Part shown: piece after piece, positions 1-12,562 of the stretch
How positions within the stretch are numbered: position 1 is the stretch's first letter
Layout of the letters: each line of letters begins with the position of its first letter
Assembly: GCA_021030905.1 (NCBI GenBank)
Contig: JAGFMI010000020.1
Span: forward strand, 620,001-684,000
Length of the DNA: 64,000 bases
DNA from: Pyrenula massariospora
Lineage: Eukaryota; Ascomycota; Eurotiomycetes; Pyrenulales; Pyrenulaceae
Reading direction: 5' to 3'
Translations under genes and position numbers: made by a program
The notes under the pieces: generated by a model
Told to the model about the DNA's origin: nothing
What the model saw: only the letters and a program-made list of their open reading frames with translations
Databases searched by the model: none

Positions 1-262
1 ATCTTCCACACTGAACCTCTGGATCTGTCTCTTATGGAATTTGGTGACCTGCACAACCTCAGTTTCGTGGTGTTTGTTCTCTTCCTGATCCTCCTACTCC
101 CTCAATCATCAGACTCTTGACGCTCACTCCTTTCTCTAACCGATATCCATCCCTCGCTGCCTATCGCCACCGTCGACGGCATAATTCGGACCCTCACTAG
201 AAGTGTACATCGCGAGCCGACGTCCTCAAATTTCTAGATTATAACCCCCAGCACAGTTATTC
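1..262 (+). promoter_or_regulatory. 5' leader/promoter of the first Myb gene
   Basis: This stretch upstream of the first gene is rich in C and T, with runs such as ctcttcctgatcctcctact around 78-97, a composition common in fungal promoters. No coding frame is apparent. The real upstream boundary is outside the window. Confidence 0.4.
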
Positions 263-1667
263 ATGAATTCCGTTCTCCTGTCATACCCAATGGTCGACAC
301 ACTTTATCCTAGTCACCAAAAGGATGAGATGTCAAGCCAGTATCTTGACGATGACTGGCTGACTCCCATGCCAGTAAGGCTGGACAGATTTCTCACTTCT
401 TCTCCTACTAAAATCCGTGATCAGACTCCCTACCAAACCTTCAGCCAGTCAGTCGACAACACACCGACAATTAGCTTACCACCCCATTCTCCTACAACGA
501 ACGACAGTGTAGGATCTCACCGACAGACCAGCCCAGTGCCCCTGGCACAAGATGTTCCGGATCTCATCTATCCTCAACCAAGCCCTCGAGGTCAAGGATT
601 GGGGATTTTGACTTCCTCATCAACCTATCCATCTCTACAGTCCTCAACATCTAATGCTCCGTCTAATGCCTCTGCAACCTCTTCACAGGCCGAGGGCGGA
701 CGAGGTCGATCATTTACTGCTCCACCCATGCCAATGACACCTCAGACTATGTTTCTACCATCGTCTCGGTTAACGCCTCAAAGTTCGTTCAATCCGTCCC
801 TGCAGCAGCCCGTGCCGATTGCGCCAAATCCATCAGGGCTTCAGCAGATGCGAAACATGAAGAGATTACGCACTGATGATCACTATGATATCGGAAATGC
901 GGCTCAGAGACGGCGATCTGCGTCGGCCTCTACTGCTGGTGGTAGGCAAACGGAGCTTTCAGAAGAAGAGCAGCTCCTTCTGAAGCTGAAGCATGAGGAT
1001 AACCTCCCATGGAAAGACATTGCCAAAGAGTTTGAGAATCAACTAGGCCGAAGCTACCAGGTACCGGCTCTGCAGATGAGATTCAAACGTCTCCGGGAGA
1101 GGATGAGGACCTGGAATGACGAAGATGTTCATGCGTTGGAAGCGGCTCACGAGTATTGGGAGAAGTCCAAATTTGAAATCATCGCTCAGAAGGTAAGCCG
1201 CTGGGTTGTCCGCTGTCAATAATTGATAACTAATGTCTATCTAGATGCTTGACTTTGGCGCTGCGGAAAAATGGCCCGCTAAATACTGTGAACGCAAGTG
1301 GGAAGAGCTGCACCCAGGCAGTCTTATTGGCATCGACACCGTCATGCCACATCAAGTCCCTAATGCCATGGCTATGACCATTCCAATGCCTCCAGTTCAG
1401 CCTTCACAACTGAACAGTCACACCCCGTTTGCCTCGGATAACTGGCTTTTGACCGAATCGACCATCCACACTGAACCCGAATATCGCAGTCCGATGCCAG
1501 CATACAGTGCATCACACACAAGCCCAATGCCAGGGAGTGGATACGCATCTGCTACAAGCCCAATGCCAAATTCATATAGCCGCGGAGCTAGTCCGATGCC
1601 TGGTAGTGGCTATGGAACGACCACCAGTCCAATGCCATACAGCAGGCACACGAGCCCCATGGCTTGA
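263..1667 (+). CDS. Myb/SANT-like DNA-binding protein, 450 aa
   Basis: Two exons, 263-1192 and 1245-1667, joined in phase 0 across a 52-nt intron (gtaagc...ctag, branch site near gataactaat), give 450 residues. The first ~230 residues are Ser/Pro/Gln-rich and look disordered. Residues ~232-280 (LSEEEQLLLKLKHE, then WKDIAKEF) form one Myb/SANT-like helix set, and residues ~283-336 (TWNDEDVHALEAAHEYW...FEIIAQK, then WPAKYCERKWEEL) form a second. The tail after ~390 carries six SPM(P/A) motifs in near-repeats. The arrangement suggests a nuclear DNA-binding regulator; targets are unknown. The start is the first ATG of the open frame, preceded by a C/T-rich leader. The layout closely resembles the gene at 11752-12562. 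The two-SANT call is good; a precise function is not supported. Confidence 0.85.
1488..1667 (+). repeat. SPMP repeat tail in the Myb protein
   Basis: The last 60 codons hold six copies of Ser-Pro-Met-(Pro/Ala) spaced by Gly/Ser/Tyr-rich linkers. Two copies are followed by Gly-Ser-Gly-Tyr, which suggests a duplicated unit of about 23 codons. Low-complexity tails of this kind are usually disordered and could carry proline-directed phosphorylation sites; that role is inference. Confidence 0.75.
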
Positions 1668-4600
1668 ACGAGCTTGAAGCAGAGCACGGCAGCATCCATG
1701 ACTGCCGCGAAGCATTTTGGAGCATCAGGCCTGCTACTAAAACGCATCCTTCTCCCTGCATGGCTCGCAAGAGTGAGCCGCAGAGTCGGAAATTTGTCGC
1801 ATGGAAGCGCCCCAGGTGGCATTGCTCCATGCGTTTACTACGCCGCATCAAGGCAGATTACTTAGTGAGCCGGCCAGCTCCGGCGCGGGACTGCTTTTTC
1901 CAGCACACATGCAAAAAGATCATGACGATTTTCGATAGATGGCATTTTGTTTTTAGACCACAATACCCGTTGACGTCTTACGCCCATTTTTGGGGCTTAC
2001 TAGGAACGCTGATTGAGGAATATATTGGGTGTTTTTTTTTTGATTACAAAAACTGAATCTTAGGTAATGGCCTAGCACATGACGCCTGGAGCATAGGAGA
2101 CATGTTGGGCACTGTTTTGCGAGCGTCTGACGGCCGATGATGAGCGTGCGAACCGGGGCAGTTCGCATCCCGCGGGGCGATGTACCTTGGGGGCTCTAGG
2201 ATAGAATCGGGTTACATGAAGGGGCATCGTGTACGGTCGGGACCCTATGAACGCGTTTCTCAGCGCAAGGCGTACATATGATTGCGGAGAGGATGGATTG
2301 CGCCAGATCCGTTCCAGTCGAAGAGAAAACGGATCGCATGAACGAGGAGATAGCACTGTGACAGCCTTGGGACAAACTTGTGAACGCCAGATCTCTTCTC
2401 TACGATGCATGATCCGTGATTTGCTATTAATAACTGCTCGCACTGACCTTTTTTCGGGCCGCTGATCCTCTGTCAATCGGTGCGACAGTGCGTAGCGACT
2501 TCATTGGGGCATCTGACGGTGGGGGACAGCGAAGTGCCCCAAACAATGCCATTCCCATGTCGCTCCATCTCCATCTCCATCTCCATCCCTGCCTCGTACC
2601 CCTCCGACGCATGCCATTACGACACGACCCATGCCGCCACTTGCATGCCTCTTTGCTCTTGAAACCGGCCGACGGTGCCGAATGAAGAAGATCGGCTCAC
2701 CAGCAACGATCGTTGAAACAAGTTTCAACGAGGCCCTAATACCGTCCGACCCACTGCTGCTTCACCTCTGCCGCCTCCCGTCGACTTCTGCTCTCTGGAT
2801 GTCGAATAATAGCGACACTAGTCACTAAAACCTTCAATGTATCGAGCTTAGCTGCTTCGACGCCACACATTGCTTGTCCTTCCGCAGCCTGGGTCTGGGC
2901 CACGTCCCCAAGTCCATGGGGCGTGGTACTATGCTGTTTGAAATAAAAGAGCGAGCCGCACATTCGCAAATTCTGTACATACATAGTAGCATAAGCCGTC
3001 TCCTTCGTCATTCTCCACGGTACGTAGCCTTATTCTCATGGACCCGCCCCAAAGACACACGGTAGGCTCTACAAGCGGCCAAGGACCTTGGAATTTCTGA
3101 CCATCGACGGTTGGGCTCGAAGCCCGAAAATATGGCAAAACTCCAAGGTAGAAGACATCGGCGTTAAGTCCAGCGCCGCTAGAATGCTCACGTTCAGGCA
3201 CAAGAGGCGTAGATCGGCCCAAAGCCCCACAGAGGAAAGCGAACGGCAATGCTAGTCGCCGCATGAGTGGGCAAGGAATTTACGCATTTGTTTACTCATC
3301 TAGGCCAGTCGATTGTGTTTCGTCTTATGGGCGTTCGCCGCCGCTTTGCTTCCTTCCAGACCGTCATCAAGTCATCATTCACGATTCGAAAATAAACTCA
3401 CCCCCATCCCAAGAGACCCGAAGGCGAGTCGTGATCTGTGTGGCGTGGCTTCGGGCCTTAGGTAAGAACTTTCAAGCTCAGCTCAAATGAACGCCAAGGT
3501 CCAGCTACGATACCCACAATAAAACCTCGGGTTTCGACGAACCTACTATAATTACAAGTGGAGTCGGGAATTTGAGTTCATGTCATGTCCCTTTGGGTCA
3601 CTAGATATCGAGGTATCGCAGTGTGCCCTTAACGACACCTTGAGTCTATGACACGGAACCAGACTATGGGCGGGATAGGGACGGATGAAGATTGATGCTA
3701 CATTTAGACTTTCCGTCGCCACTGTGGAGTGTATCGAGAGGGTGCTCACTTCTCTTAGCAAATGGTTTTTGCAGGTCCTTTTGGAATTTCCAGACGAGCT
3801 GATAGTTTTCTTGCGTTCCTGGAGCCTGGTGCATCGAATACCATCGCAGGGGTGTTGGTGCCGATGACCGGCGGCCGAATGCAAGCACACGTGGTGCCTG
3901 GCAACGAGCATCGCCAGATGTGACTGAAGTCTTGTCCTGCACAACGTCGTTCACGCTTGAGCCAGTCGGCTCATTTGCCTTGCGCCGGCACGTAGGGATT
4001 TGTGCCCAGGAATCTTTAGCTAGGAGCACGCTGGTCGCTGAACGGGCCGGCGCCAGCGTGTGTTTCAAGTTTTACTACCCCGCGGTCCAAAATCATGCCG
4101 TCAGTGCATGATATATGGATACCATAAGATAATACACGGCAGGTAGCCTGCCATTGGAACCACAACCTGTTCCTACTTATGCGATCGCGGGAAAGGTTGC
4201 CTCGAGCCTTCCATGTCTCGCCTCGCACTAGGTTGGGGTCTGGTTTGTGATAGCTAGAGTGAGCTGACCGGGGTAGCAGCTTGAGCATTCGAAATGGGAT
4301 GTGAGGCTACGAACGGGTTGGGGTTAGACGGGAGAACTCGCCTATCGATGCCCCTAATGGAGCTCAAATTGGAGCTGGGGAGATTGATTGACAGGACCCA
4401 CGGAGATCGACGTTTTGGCCGGCACGGAACCGATTGTTCTTTCAATGCGGTCATGCATTTAGAATAGAAGCAAAGTCCGGAGGGGGAGCGAACCCATTTA
4501 CACAAAGATCCGTCAGTCATCAACCTGGCCCAAGTGGACGAAGCTCAACAGCTCCAGTGCAATTTTCTACCTTTCTCGGTCGATAGCAAAGCTGCTCGCA

Positions 4601-6172
4601 AAAATGCGCGGTCTGTCTGACAGCAAATGTAGGACTGCAGCTGCAGAGGTACCTGATCCTCCCAGACGTCGCACAACCCCACAAGATCCTGAGGCTGCCT
4701 CGAGCCTCATGCAAGGCAAAATTCCAACTGCAGAAGCCTTGCTGCAGGAAGCCGTACCTGCATATCATCGCTCCGAGGCCATGCATTCCTTCCCGCGAGG
4801 CTGTGCGTCTCCTCGGAGCCTCCTACGCAAGAGGATGAACGGATACATAAGCTGCGAGGCTAGAGTACACGTAAATCTGCAACTACTAGTACGGCTGCAG
4901 AGGTCTAGTCTACAACAATCTCTTCTGCCCGCCAACTGAGTCGTCCCCCAAAAAGACTCCTCATCCTCGCCTTCTCCCGGTCGACTCCTTCGCAACATTA
5001 GCGGGGCCAGAACCGAGTAAAGTAGCAAGACTGCTGGGAACCTGACCTCAGTGACTCCGCCACCGCCGGCGGCGTATTACTATTCGCATCACTTGACCTG
5101 AAGCAAGTACAAACAGGTCCACCTGACGTGGCGCCGTAAGATATTAAGCATATCGACCCTGCATCAACTCATGTTCGTTCCGACTGCTGTTTGCGACTAG
5201 TTTGTGCTTACAGTCTCGTCCTGTGAGCGGAGACCGCCACAAAAATCTACGGCAGTCGGAGCCTATGCTCGCCGCTGACTATCAGGCTATGACTAGATAG
5301 GAGGGTCAAGTGGTCTTCTGCATGCAGTCTCAGTCAAAGCGTTCGCCGTTGTCTCTCCGTCCACTCGCCTCGGTCTCTAGAACCCTGTTTCCCGCCGAAA
5401 GTCCAACTGTGTCCGCGACGAGGCGGCCATTCCCATCGGATGGAAACAGTTTTGATCCTCCATTCTTCCGGAAGCCATACGCGACCGACTGAGCCTCGTC
5501 CGGAGAAATCATTCGCATATGCATGATGCTGTGGTGGAATTTTAGTCAAGCCGCGCAGAATCTTCCGTTTTCGGGACTTGGTTGCATCCTGTGAGGACTG
5601 ACCCCTCTGGGAAATGACTGCGTGCAGCGAACACATATCCTAACGCGGTAACCGAATGAGCGTCCGAGATGGCATCCTTCATGGGAACCAGGCCGGCTCG
5701 CGCGACATGTCGGATTGGCTGTTTATATATGTCCGAGGTAGGAAGTTGATGGAGAGCGCGTCGTACTGCCTAGACGCATTTGAGAATGGATTACGATGGG
5801 CTTGGTTTCCTGATTCGGCATTTCGGCGCGCATCAGGCAAAACTGCTGGGTATTATCCAGCCATCCTCCGGGTCACGGCGTCTACATGGCGAGGTATTCT
5901 TCCATCTCAGTTCGATATTCTACCGACAATGTTCTTTAAATAGTGCTAAGCGCAGCGTTTTTCTTTGGAGAGGGATAGCTCAAGGGGCACTCCTGTATCA
6001 ATCGATCCCGCAAAGTCTTGCGACTTCACATCATGTTTCCTTTTTCTTTCCGGGCAACACGTGTACTTTCATTAAGTCTAGGGAGAGAGTCACTGGCAGG
6101 TAGAACCTCTGAAGCTCTCACCAATATGACCTCCAAACCATTTCCATTCTTCCCCACCACCTAGATCCCCAC
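1668..6172. other. 4.5-kb gene-free region
   Basis: No recognisable gene, transposon domain or RNA was found. Open frames here are short (at most ~130 codons), overlap on both strands and match nothing I know. A T-run lies near 2031-2041 and a CTCCAT microsatellite at 2563-2586. The 3' UTRs of the converging Myb and amine oxidase genes occupy the edges. It may contain decayed mobile DNA or non-coding transcripts, but the sequence alone does not show this. Confidence 0.5.
2563..2586 (+). repeat. (CTCCAT)4 microsatellite
   Basis: Four perfect tandem copies of the hexamer CTCCAT are seen in non-coding DNA. It is a simple sequence repeat, probably polymorphic in copy number. Confidence 0.9.
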
Positions 6173-7928
6173 CTATCCCTCATCAAACCCATTAGTCTGC
6201 ATGCTCGTCACCAGCCACCCATCCTCCATCCCAAAATCCCCCGGAAACGGACTCGTCCCCCTCAACACCTCATACCTCTTCTCCCCCGCACACTCCCTCC
6301 CAGCACTCTTCACGCACCCCGCCAGCGCCTCCCCCGCCAACCTCCCCTCCTGCCACGCCCCGTGCAAAAACCCAAAGTACTCCGCGCTCGTCGCCTCTCC
6401 CGCAAACCACACCCTCCCCCCCTCCCCCACATCCGCCCTCAGATTCTGATGCTCCTCCACCGTCGTCCCCGGCGGCCAGTTGCTGTAGCTCCCCCTTGCC
6501 CAGGGCTCCTGCGTCCAGCGCGGGTACAGAAAGCCCGTCGGCAGCGGGACGTTGTCGTTGCCGAACATGTCCCGCAGCACGCCGAGCACTTCTTCCTTTG
6601 TGGTTTCGTCGTCTTGGGCTTCGACGCGGTACGATTCGGAAGAGACGAGGGTGCAGAAGAGGATGCCGCTCCCCGGGAGGAAGGACGGGTGGTCGAGGGA
6701 TTGGAAGAGCGGGTAGTAGCCGCGGCGGGAGGGGGAGGCGTAGAGGAAGAATTGGGTGTGCCTGTCCCAGAAGACTTGCGAAGCGGGCCATTGCAGGAAG
6801 ATCTTGGTGTAGGTGCCCATGCTGAAGGTGGCGAGGGAGCGGGTTTTCCAGCTAGGGAGCGGGGGGTGGAAGAGGGTGGTGCCTGTGGCGGATTGGAGGA
6901 CGCCGAGGGAGAAGGTGACGAGGGCGTAGGGGGCGGTGTAGCAGGTTGCGCCTGTCGTCGTCGAGGGGTTGGCGCGGGGGTCGGTGGCGTGGACGGTGAC
7001 GCCGTGGGAGTCGTATGCGATGGTCTGGACGGCGGTGTTGAGCTTTAGGCGTGGGTCGTTGGGTTTCAGGAACTCGGATGCCTGCCCCTTGATGAAGGTG
7101 TTGAAGCCCCGCTGGTCGAAGACGTAGTTGTTCTCGTCCGAGTACTGGTAGAACGTGGTGTTGTAGTTGACTACGGTGAACAGCGCGCTGCTCTCGTCCG
7201 GGGAATACGCATACTCCCAATCCATCTCCCACCACTCTACCGCTTGGGCTTGCATGTCCCGGTGCCCTGGGTTCCAGCCAGCCATTCTGAGTCCCGCCCG
7301 GGCGCTCGTGTCGAGCAGGTTCTCGGTCAGCGTGTAACCCGCGTCCTGCTCAAACGTGGCATACGCATCTTCAAAGTCGTCAAAGAGGGAGGAATAGTCG
7401 CTGGACCCAGTTGCGTTGTATGTCAATATCGACGAGTAATTCGAGTAACTGTTTGTCAGGTTGTAGCGTTTGGCGAGCGTCCAGATTGGATTCTCCGGGC
7501 CATCTGGGGGTGTGACGAGACCTTGCACCCAGTTTGCGCCCAACTCGACGGTGTAGGCATCGCCAGTGGAAGGATCGCGACCAAAACTCGTGTGGGCGAC
7601 ACGGCCACCTATTTCCGGACGGTATTCGAGGATGAGGAAGTCATGGACTGATGCGTTGGAGAGTGCTTGCTATTTACTGATTAGTAGCTAGTAGACGAAG
7701 CAGCCGCAAGAGGGCGAGACGTACGGCGGCGGTAATTCCAGCTGTACCTGCTCCGCTGGTAGCAATCAATATTAGTGAGAGGAGTCGGAGGAAAAACAGT
7801 ATATGCTCTGTCTGGTGCTAGGTTTAAACTCACAGGATCAAGACTTCTGTTTTCTGACACTGGGGAGCTGGCGCCGCGACTGCAGCCCCGATGAGCGCGA
7901 CGGCTACGACAGGGATACAGCATCTCAT
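6173..7928 (-). CDS. Secreted flavin amine oxidase (polyamine oxidase-like), 540 aa
   Basis: Three exons on the minus strand, 7928-7834, 7755-7725 and 7669-6173, give 540 residues; the introns are 76 nt (7833-7756) and 55 nt (7724-7670). The N-terminus (MRCCIPVVAVALIGAAVAAP) is a typical signal peptide. The FAD dinucleotide fold follows: VLILGAGTAGITAA with GxGxxG at residues 33-38, the ribose-binding Glu57 and IGGR at 62-65. The C-terminal GRVWFAGEATS and GFLHGAWQEGRLAG motifs also belong to the FAD site of the amine oxidase family. This family oxidises polyamines or other amines to aldehydes and H2O2. Several Asn-X-Ser/Thr sites fit an extracellular protein. The GxGxxG motif is split by the first intron, which supports the model. 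The gene is strikingly GC-rich compared with its surroundings. Substrate specificity cannot be read from sequence. Confidence 0.88.
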
Positions 7929-10900
7929 AGCCCAGGAGTTTCTCAAAACATGAGATAGCTGCATCTCTACTTGCCCCTCGATTTGAAAGCTCAAGTGAGG
8001 CAAAGGCAAGGGAAAATATGGATTTTGAGCGGGCAGCTACTGACTAAAGCGTTGCGAATTCACCTTCTTTTCCTCTTCGATTTCGTCACCTCAATACATT
8101 TCTTTTTCCCCACGGAGCAATCACAAACATCGGGAAAAAGAAATGGGCAGGTATGATTTGTGAGCGGTATCAACTCCGTTCCTGAAGAAGACGACTGGTT
8201 GGAGGCATTCAAAGAAAATCCATACACCTTGGCGAATCAAATAACTGGTAGAATCTAAACTCACGTGTACCCATAAGTCATTCCAAGATTGAATCAGATA
8301 ATCGAGCCATGAATCGCATTATCGGCAAACATGTGTAGTGTCCTCGCCTATCTTGAAATTCAAGCCTGTACATGTACGATGACCGCATGATGCGGGGGAT
8401 TCGAGGGGACAGCTGCAGGAGAAGAGATAAGAACCATCCAGGAACGCCCCGCTTCCTGATCGTGGATTTCGCATAGGACTGCCATGATAAGGCAAAAGGT
8501 TCCTTGGGGTCACTAAAGGTTGGCCTTCAGAAGAGCCGCTTACGGACTTCTTGGAATACGTTGTAATTTAGCATCCAGGGCTTCCAACCTTGCCATTTCA
8601 AGATCGCATAGTCATTAATCTCCGAACCAGACTCTCGCTATGGAAAAGAAGATAAGGGATATCGACAAAGATATAAAGCCAGCAGAGTGGCCTAGAAGTT
8701 GATCTTCCAAAGAACTTCAGACAACGGCGGTAATGTTAGATGGAAACATCGAAAGGTGGCTAGGCTGCGAATTGATGTTCGTTATTCGTCGCGAAGGTTC
8801 TTAATTCTTTGTTGCACATTCCAGTGTTTGAGTCTTAACGAGAACCTGTCGAGCCACTGGAAAGCTCTCATGTATTTTCTTAGACCCTCACTCGAATCAT
8901 GGACGAGTCCAGGGTTGGATGTCCTATTGACCAAATCCAAGCATGGGCATATCCGTGATATCCGGCTGCCAACATGGCGCGGGAAGCAGATACTGCCTCT
9001 TTAATCTTATTGCGCATTAAAGTCATGGACAAGGTTGACTGGAGGCTGTAGTTGAGTTTCGGCAATTGTTTGATTGAAAGGCGATAATCTTCTCGGGCTT
9101 CCACGCATTGAGGAATGGGAAGGTAGATGCATCTTTAGTGAACTACCCGAGTTCTCTTGAGTGGATCGGAACCCTAGTGTTTGGAAAGGTCAGACTTGAC
9201 ATGGCTGGATATGTCCTCACATCGGTTGTTCTCCGAGAAGCATCTGTCAAGCTGGGGACCATCCAGTAGCATCAGTCAAGTCTTTTCGCTTTGAAAGTGA
9301 TGCCGAAACAGCGCACGCGTGACACGCTCGAGGCACAGCAATGCTGGCGGCTGAGAATGAAGTGTCCCGTTTATAATGGAAGTGAGGGTGGACCCACCAG
9401 ATGGCCTACCGATCTAGGAAAGCCGCAACCGGCAACAAACACGTGCTTCCATTGAAGCGCTGTACACCGAACATTCCCTTGCCTAGCTGTCAGTTTCGAG
9501 GAATGCGGTCGTATAAGGGTCGGTGAGCATGATTCAGGCGTCCGCAGCTAAGAGCCCTCCCGTCGAGGACGTTTCTGGAGGATTCAAGGTTACTCCGCCT
9601 TAAAGCATGACGTGCAGCTAAGATCGGCAACACCCCGAGACGACGCACTTACAAGATCGGTCGGCTGGGACCCAAATGTGATCTGTTCTCTCAAAATGGG
9701 TTCTAGATTGCAGTTGTCGCCTAAAGCTGCACCCTCTGGACAATGCGATCTGCGAACAATTCAGGGATCTAGCTAATGCACGCTTTACAAGAGCATCTGT
9801 TTAAGGGTGTTTCGCGAGGAGCTTCCATCGCTACGAGCCCAGGGTTTCCTATCAGAGCTAGAGTGTGGGATGGCACTTGAGCATTTGTAGATCGCTGGCA
9901 AGAATACTCGGAGGTAGAGCGATGTCGAAGACCGAAGGGAAGAGGAAGCGATAACCCTTGTATCACGATATCGCATGGTTCTTCCACAGAGTGATGCGGC
10001 CGTCCCCAAAACAAACTCGTCCGCATGATTGAACCAGGGCCCGACAGTGTGTGAGGCCTCTAAGAGAATGCAAAAGGGTCAAGCAGAAATGAGGCATTCG
10101 GACGAGTGCTGATCTGGGCTGTGATAGGGCTTCAAGGGACATTCTTGTACAACACCTAGGGTCTGGCATTACAGAGGACACACCCGAGTAGCCTGCATGA
10201 AAGACATGGAGAGATAGTTGAAAGCATCAAAAGTTGCATTAGACAGAACAGAAATGAGACCGGACTTCTCTTGAAACCATTAGGCACGCGCTTAGCGACG
10301 AGAAAGTACTGTTCGAAGCGAGCCATCCATGCTCAAAGTTGATCGCCATGGACAAAGGCTATCGGCAGCAGAATATTCGCAGTCCAATTTTCGGTCGACC
10401 TTCGCATAGGTTGATTCGCGGCAATTGGCAATTTTATCGCAGGTAGTCTGCGATTTATTGGAAAAAATGGTAGAGCGAGAGTTGGTTCCAGCAGCGGGCT
10501 ACATGTCGGTCACCCCGCTAGTGTCAATTTCCCTGAAAGGCAACTGACTTTATGCACCTAGAGGACTGGCATAGGGATGCTTGAGCTGACAAAAGAAATT
10601 GAGCGCCGTGAGACTGGTAGATTGTCAATTACTGCGGAGGCCGAGAAGAAGATCGATAGGATGATTCAAATGAAAGGTTAATATGATCGAGCCGGTCAGG
10701 TTGTTTCGTGGCTACGGTCCGTTCCGATTTAGAGAAGGTCAAGCCTATTATTGCGAGGGTGAAGACTCGTTTCAGCCTTGTCAGACCACTCAAGCCTCGC
10801 TCCCTCGCACGCGCAGTCTCGTCCTGACGCGTCATCTAATTCTCGCATAAAGACCGCTACATGGAAGCCTGTCGCGCGAGTGTCCTGGCATCTCCGAGGC

Positions 10901-11751
10901 GATGCTGTAGAGGTTTGAATTGGCTTGGCAGTGGGTGAGACCTGTAGAACGGCGAGCAAGTGGTTGGAAAGAAGAGAAAGTCAAGTCATCCACCGGCCCT
11001 TTTGTAAGCCCGGTCTTGAAAGCGAAGTAACTCTACCGAAACCAGCCTGAAACGACTCCCACGGCCAGCCCACATTAGAAGCATTGAACGTCTATCTCAT
11101 ATTTGCTCCCCCCGGTGCGTTTTCTTGCATGCCAAAATGCATCTAGGAATAAAGGATCGCCAGCCAAATCCAACCACCAAATTCTTATCCTATCCCAAAG
11201 GGTATCATTTTGATTCCAAATGCACATTTCACAGCCAACCGCTATAAATAAAGCAATGCAAAACAAAAGGAACCCTGCCTGTAGTCGTAGTGCAGTGCGG
11301 ATGCATATGTTCAAACTTTTGTACGAGAAAGAAGAGCCGGAAGATGCATCTTCTCTCTGAATATTCGGTCTGATATCCCCGTTTGCTGAAAGGTGAATGC
11401 TTGACGGCTCGTGTTGCCTCAGAGAGTGACTTTTGAAACTCTTCTCGAACGCTCCACAACGGTAGTCTCGTTAGATTGGTCTTCTTTCTCGTTTGAAATA
11501 TTGACTATCACCATTCAGAAACCATCCCATTGTCGGAGATTTTATGAAGCCCCTGGCGCGAGCTATCAGCTTATTCGTCCCTCGAAATATCCATTTCCCC
11601 GAGAACGCTGGACACCGGATTTCTTCAATTTGCCATGTTGATGGCTTGGCAATCCCAGCGTGGTCCGGGTCGATAAGGTCAGCGTTCACGGAAGTGAGGC
11701 TATCCGAGAAGAGACTCATCAAAACATAAGTAAATAAAGCGTAGATTTAGG
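7929..11751. other. 3.8-kb gene-free region
   Basis: No gene could be supported. Frames are short, interrupted and without known motifs on either strand. The part next to 7928 should hold the amine oxidase promoter and the part next to 11752 the 3' UTR of the second Myb gene. No terminal inverted repeats or transposase/reverse-transcriptase motifs were recognised. Confidence 0.5.
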
Positions 11752-12562
11752 CTACATCTCCAGTTCCGAAGCCTTGTCTCGACATGCTGCAGGTGTAAAG
11801 CCAGAGCCAACCTTCGCCGCAATAAGTCGCCATCGATCGTTTTCGTATTCCTGAATCGCGTTTCGAAGTCGCTGAACCTTCACCAAAATGTCAGTCATGC
11901 GCAGAGGCTCAAGTGCCAAAAACGTGAAAACTTACCGTGTCGTCGGTCCAAACGGTCTGCTTTGCCTTGAGCTTGGTACAGTAACGGACTTGCAGCGTCC
12001 CACTCGTCCTCCCAGGAAAGAAGTCGGCGATCTGCTTCCACGTCATGTTCTTGTTCTCCTTGAGATCCACAAGCTTCGCATCCTCCTCCGGCGTGAATTT
12101 CAGCTTCGGTCCTTTCGGGCGCGCTGCAGGTTCCGGCATTCCCTCCTGCCCAACCAAACTCTCATGAGCCCCCAACCCTGGCGATGTCATCTCCGTACCG
12201 GTGCGAAGAATTCGTGCTGGCGTTGCCTGTGATGGCAAGCGGTGGTGGTGATGATGCTGGTGGATCGCTGGCGACTGAAAAGCGGATTGAGGATGTGAAT
12301 GATGATGCGATCCTTCGCTCTGCGCAGACATGGGGAAGGGAGACTGTTCAGAGGGGTCGCCAGGGCCCATTCCTGATGGCAGCATTGGCAGATGCAACGC
12401 GAGGCCGTGGCTGCTACCCTCCCCTGGATCGTCGTCGCTAGTCCTTTGCCTTTTAGTACCGCGCCGCTGTGGGTACGAAAGGGGAACTTGCGGCGGGCCA
12501 AAATGGGAGTGATGCGGTTGTTGAGTGACCAACTGATGCGGCAGGATAGTGGATTGCGCCAT
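11752..12562 (-). CDS. Myb/SANT DNA-binding protein, 250 aa from first ATG (possibly 330 aa)
   Basis: Exons 12562-11936 and 11877-11752 join across a 58-nt intron (gtaagt, branch gcatgactgac). From the first in-frame ATG the protein has 250 residues. Residues ~33-45 are basic (PQRRGTKRQR), a likely nuclear signal. His/Gln/Ser-rich sequence follows, with a HHHHH run near 103. The first SANT repeat is at ~154-200 (KFTPEEDAKLVDLKE, WKQIADFFPGRTSGTLQ) and the second at ~204-247 (VWTDDTVQRLRNAIQEYEND, RWRLIAAKVG). An acceptor 6 nt downstream (cag at 11874-11872) would delete only Val-Gln and is an alternative. The frame stays open and Gln-rich for 80 codons upstream to a CTG at 12802, so the real N-terminus may be longer. 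It is a putative transcription regulator with unknown targets, architecturally like the gene at 263-1667. Confidence 0.85.

Noticed and set aside
6270-7235. Several 110-230 codon frames on both strands inside the amine oxidase gene
   Set aside because: They are Arg/Gly/Pro-rich shadows of a GC-rich gene and show no motifs, while the FAD motifs fix the real frame.
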